Positions 54,300 through 56,561 of a stretch of 56,561 nt of DNA are shown in pieces. Origin of the DNA: Proteus mirabilis ATCC 29906 (GTDB lineage: Bacteria > Pseudomonadota > Gammaproteobacteria > Enterobacterales > Enterobacteriaceae); contig NZ_GG668576.1 in NCBI RefSeq assembly GCF_000160755.1, positions 874,497 to 931,057 on the forward strand, written 5' to 3'. A program made the position numbers and the translations under genes. The notes below the pieces were generated by a model. It saw nothing but the letters and a program-made list of their open reading frames with translations, was not told the DNA's origin and did not search any database. Position 1 is the first letter of the stretch. Every line of letters begins with the position of its first letter.

Positions 54300-56444
54300 G
54301 TGTCCCGTACAATTATGCTAGTCCCAACTGATACACGCGTAGGTTTAACCAGCGTCAGCTTGGGTGTAATCCGTTCTATGGAACAAAAAGGCGTTCGCCT
54401 TAGTGTATTCAAACCTATCGCACAGCCTCGTGTTAAAGGCGCATTAGATCAAACCACTGCGATTATCCGCTCTCACTCCACAATTCAATCCGCAGAACCT
54501 TTAAATATGGATTACGTTGAGTCATTACTCAGCTCCAATAAAAAAGATGTTCTGATGGAAGAAATTGTTGCTAGATATCACGAAAATACTGCTGATGCAG
54601 AAGTTGTACTGATTGAAGGCTTAGTGCCAATGCGTAAGCACCCTTTTGCACAATCTTTAAACTATGAGATTGCCAAAACATTAGGTGCTGAAATTGTTTT
54701 CGTTACTGCATTAGGCAACAACACCGCTGAGCAGTTAAAAGAGCGCATTGAATTTGCTCGTGCTGAATTTGGTGGTGTAAAAAATCAAAATATCACAGGT
54801 GTGATTGTTAATAAATTAAATGCCCCTGTGGATGATCAAGGTCGTACTCGCCCTGATTTATCAGAAATTTTTGATGACTCAAGCAAAGCGATTATCTCTA
54901 ATGTCGATTTAAATACCATCGAAAAAAATAGCCCACTTCCTTTATTGGGTTGCATTCCATGGAACTTCGATTTAATCGCTACTCGTGCTACAGATATGGC
55001 AAAACACTTAAATGCGACTATCATCAATAAGGGTGATATTGAAACTCGTCGTATTAAGTCTGTGACTTTCTGTGCTCGTAGTATTCCACATATGTTAGAG
55101 CATTTCCGCCCAGGTTCATTGCTTGTCACTTCTGCCGATCGCCCAGATGTTTTAGTTTCAGCATGTCTTGCTGCAATGAATGGCGTTGAAATCGGTGCTA
55201 TCTTACTCACAGGTGGTTACCAAATCGATGCACCAATTAAACAATTGTGTGAGCGTGCATTTGAAACTGGTCTACCTATCTTTATGGTTAATTCAAACAC
55301 TTGGCAGACTTCATTAAATCTGCAAAGCTTTAGCTTAGAAGTGCCAGCAGATGACCATGAGCGTATCGAAAAAATTCAGAACTATGTTGCTCAACATATC
55401 AATAACCAATGGATTGATTCACTGACAGCAAACTCTGAACGTCCTAATCGTTTATCACCACCAGCATTCCGTTATCAATTAACGGAATTAGCTCGTAAGG
55501 CGAAAAAACGCATCGTATTACCTGAAGGTGATGAACCTCGTACCGTTAAAGCCGCGTCTATTTGTGCTGAACGTGGTATCGCAACCTGTGTACTGTTAGG
55601 TGATCCTGAAGAAATTCGTCGTGTTGCTGCAGCACAAGGTGTTGAATTAGGTACAGGTATTGAACTCATCAATCCTAAAGAAGTACGTGAAATTTATGTA
55701 CCTCGCTTAGTTGAACTGCGTAAAAACAAAGGTATGACAGAAGTTGTTGCTCGTGAACAGTTAGAAGATAACGTTGTTCTCGGTACCTTAATGTTAGAAA
55801 AAGGCGTCGTTGATGGTCTTGTTTCTGGCGCTGTTCATACAACCGCTAACACTATTCGCCCACCACTACAGTTAATTAAAACTGCACCCGGTAGCTCATT
55901 AGTGTCTTCTGTGTTCTTTATGCTATTACCAGAACAAGTCTATGTTTATGGTGACTGCGCAATTAACCCAGATCCAACCGCAGAACAACTGGCTGAAATC
56001 GCTATTCAATCTGCAGACTCAGCAAAAGCGTTTGGTATCGACCCACGCGTTGCGATGATCTCTTACTCTACAGGTAACTCAGGTGCTGGCAGTGACGTTG
56101 AAAAAGTGCGAGAAGCAACTCGTTTAGCACAAGAAAAACGTCCAGATCTGATTATTGATGGTCCTTTACAATACGATGCGGCTGTAATGGCTGACGTTGC
56201 TAAATCTAAAGCACCAAACTCACCTGTTGCAGGTAAAGCAACTGTGTTTATCTTCCCTGATCTAAACACCGGTAACACTACCTATAAAGCAGTACAACGT
56301 TCAGCAGACTTGGTTTCCATTGGACCAATGTTACAAGGTATGCGTAAACCTGTTAACGACCTTTCTCGTGGCGCGTTAGTCGATGATATCGTCTACACTG
56401 TTGCATTAACTGCAATTCAAGCAAGCCAACAAGAAAATGCCTAA
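54300..56444 (+). CDS. pta: Pta, phosphate acetyltransferase
   Basis: Pta interconverts acetyl-CoA and acetyl phosphate. From the GTG at 54300 the protein is 714 residues, the same as E. coli. The N-terminal half is a CobB/DRTGG-type regulatory region ([17 protein letters not shown], then [11 protein letters not shown] and LLTGGY). The C-terminal catalytic domain (about 390-712) has [44 protein letters not shown] and [10 protein letters not shown]. The frame extends 24 codons upstream through the hairpin region, but GAGG five bases before the GTG and the S-R-T-I-M-L N-terminus fix the start. Confidence 0.97.
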   Translation: MSRTIMLVPTDTRVGLTSVSLGVIRSMEQKGVRLSVFKPIAQPRVKGALDQTTAIIRSHSTIQSAEPLNMDYVESLLSSNKKDVLMEEIVARYHENTADAEVVLIEGLVPMRKHPFAQSLNYEIAKTLGAEIVFVTALGNNTAEQLKERIEFARAEFGGVKNQNITGVIVNKLNAPVDDQGRTRPDLSEIFDDSSKAIISNVDLNTIEKNSPLPLLGCIPWNFDLIATRATDMAKHLNATIINKGDIETRRIKSVTFCARSIPHMLEHFRPGSLLVTSADRPDVLVSACLAAMNGVEIGAILLTGGYQIDAPIKQLCERAFETGLPIFMVNSNTWQTSLNLQSFSLEVPADDHERIEKIQNYVAQHINNQWIDSLTANSERPNRLSPPAFRYQLTELARKAKKRIVLPEGDEPRTVKAASICAERGIATCVLLGDPEEIRRVAAAQGVELGTGIELINPKEVREIYVPRLVELRKNKGMTEVVAREQLEDNVVLGTLMLEKGVVDGLVSGAVHTTANTIRPPLQLIKTAPGSSLVSSVFFMLLPEQVYVYGDCAINPDPTAEQLAEIAIQSADSAKAFGIDPRVAMISYSTGNSGAGSDVEKVREATRLAQEKRPDLIIDGPLQYDAAVMADVAKSKAPNSPVAGKATVFIFPDLNTGNTTYKAVQRSADLVSIGPMLQGMRKPVNDLSRGALVDDIVYTVALTAIQASQQENA

Positions 56445-56470
56445 TTATTGAATTCACTTCAATAAATTAT

Positions 56471-56503
56471 AAAAACGCCAGTTCATATCACTGGCGTTTT
56501 TTT
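56471..56503 (+). terminator. intrinsic terminator after pta
   Basis: AAAAACGCCAG and CTGGCGTTTTT form an 11-base stem with a nine-base loop, ending in a run of T. It lies 26 bases past the pta stop and closes the ackA-pta operon. Confidence 0.9.
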
Positions 56504-56561
56504 ATAATGGTTGATAAATCAAAAAACACATTATAAACCCCACCTATAAAACAAAATAACT

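Noticed and set aside
1-56561. tRNA, rRNA, CRISPR arrays and riboswitches
   Set aside because: No tRNA-like cloverleaf, rRNA segment, regularly spaced repeats or known riboswitch core was seen, though small RNAs cannot be excluded by eye.

Overview
The window looks like a chromosomal segment of a Proteus species, most likely Proteus mirabilis. I recall the 484-residue catalase as closely matching the crystallised P. mirabilis enzyme. The housekeeping proteins are enterobacterial but AT-rich, and GyrA carries Glu rather than Asp at residue 87, as in wild-type Proteus. The gene order is a rearranged version of the E. coli rcs-gyrA-nrd-men-nuo-ackA/pta region. I see no rRNA, tRNA, CRISPR array, prophage or complete insertion sequence.

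Layout, left to right. (1) 202-6645: rcsD and rcsB on the plus strand and rcsC convergent on the minus strand, the envelope-stress phosphorelay that controls swarming in Proteus. (2) 6846-10401: gyrA and ubiG, divergent. (3) 10763-14499: nrdA-nrdB-yfaE, the aerobic class Ia ribonucleotide reductase and its cluster-maintenance ferredoxin, behind a promoter with a perfect DnaA box and an NrdR box; a small YgdI/YgdR-type lipoprotein follows. (4) 15031-18626: the tyrosine transporter tyrP with a strong and a weak TyrR box, the outer-membrane protein yfaZ, and catalase katA. (5) 18722-26081, minus strand: menF, menD, menH, menB, menC, menE, which turn chorismate into the naphthoquinone precursor of menaquinone. 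(6) 26293-29409: an AT-rich accessory stretch with a two-gene alpha-xenorhabdolysin-type binary toxin (xaxA/xaxB-like), an unknown four-helix membrane protein and a frameshifted N-terminal remnant of an IS1182-type transposase. In E. coli, as I recall, the menF-nuoN interval holds elaA-D and yfb genes instead. (7) 29410-44358, minus strand: the complete 13-gene nuo operon for respiratory complex I, with fused nuoCD. (8) 45154-48128: lrhA (called hexA in some species) and divergent alaA, with long non-coding stretches on both sides of lrhA. (9) 48259-56444: yfbR, then yfbS, hxpA (yfbT), yfbU and yfbV on the minus strand, and the acetate pathway ackA-pta.

Much of the window concerns respiration and redox metabolism: NADH entry (nuo), quinones (ubiG, men), acetate overflow (ackA-pta), peroxide removal (katA) and aerobic dNTP synthesis. 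It also holds two regulators of motility and surface behaviour (Rcs and LrhA). The best candidate for an unusual system is the binary pore-forming toxin pair and its surroundings at 26.1-29.4 kb. Several start sites were moved inward from the longest reading frame on the basis of ribosome binding sites and remembered E. coli N-termini: gyrA, yfaZ, katA, nuoG, yfbR, yfbS, yfbU, yfbV and pta.
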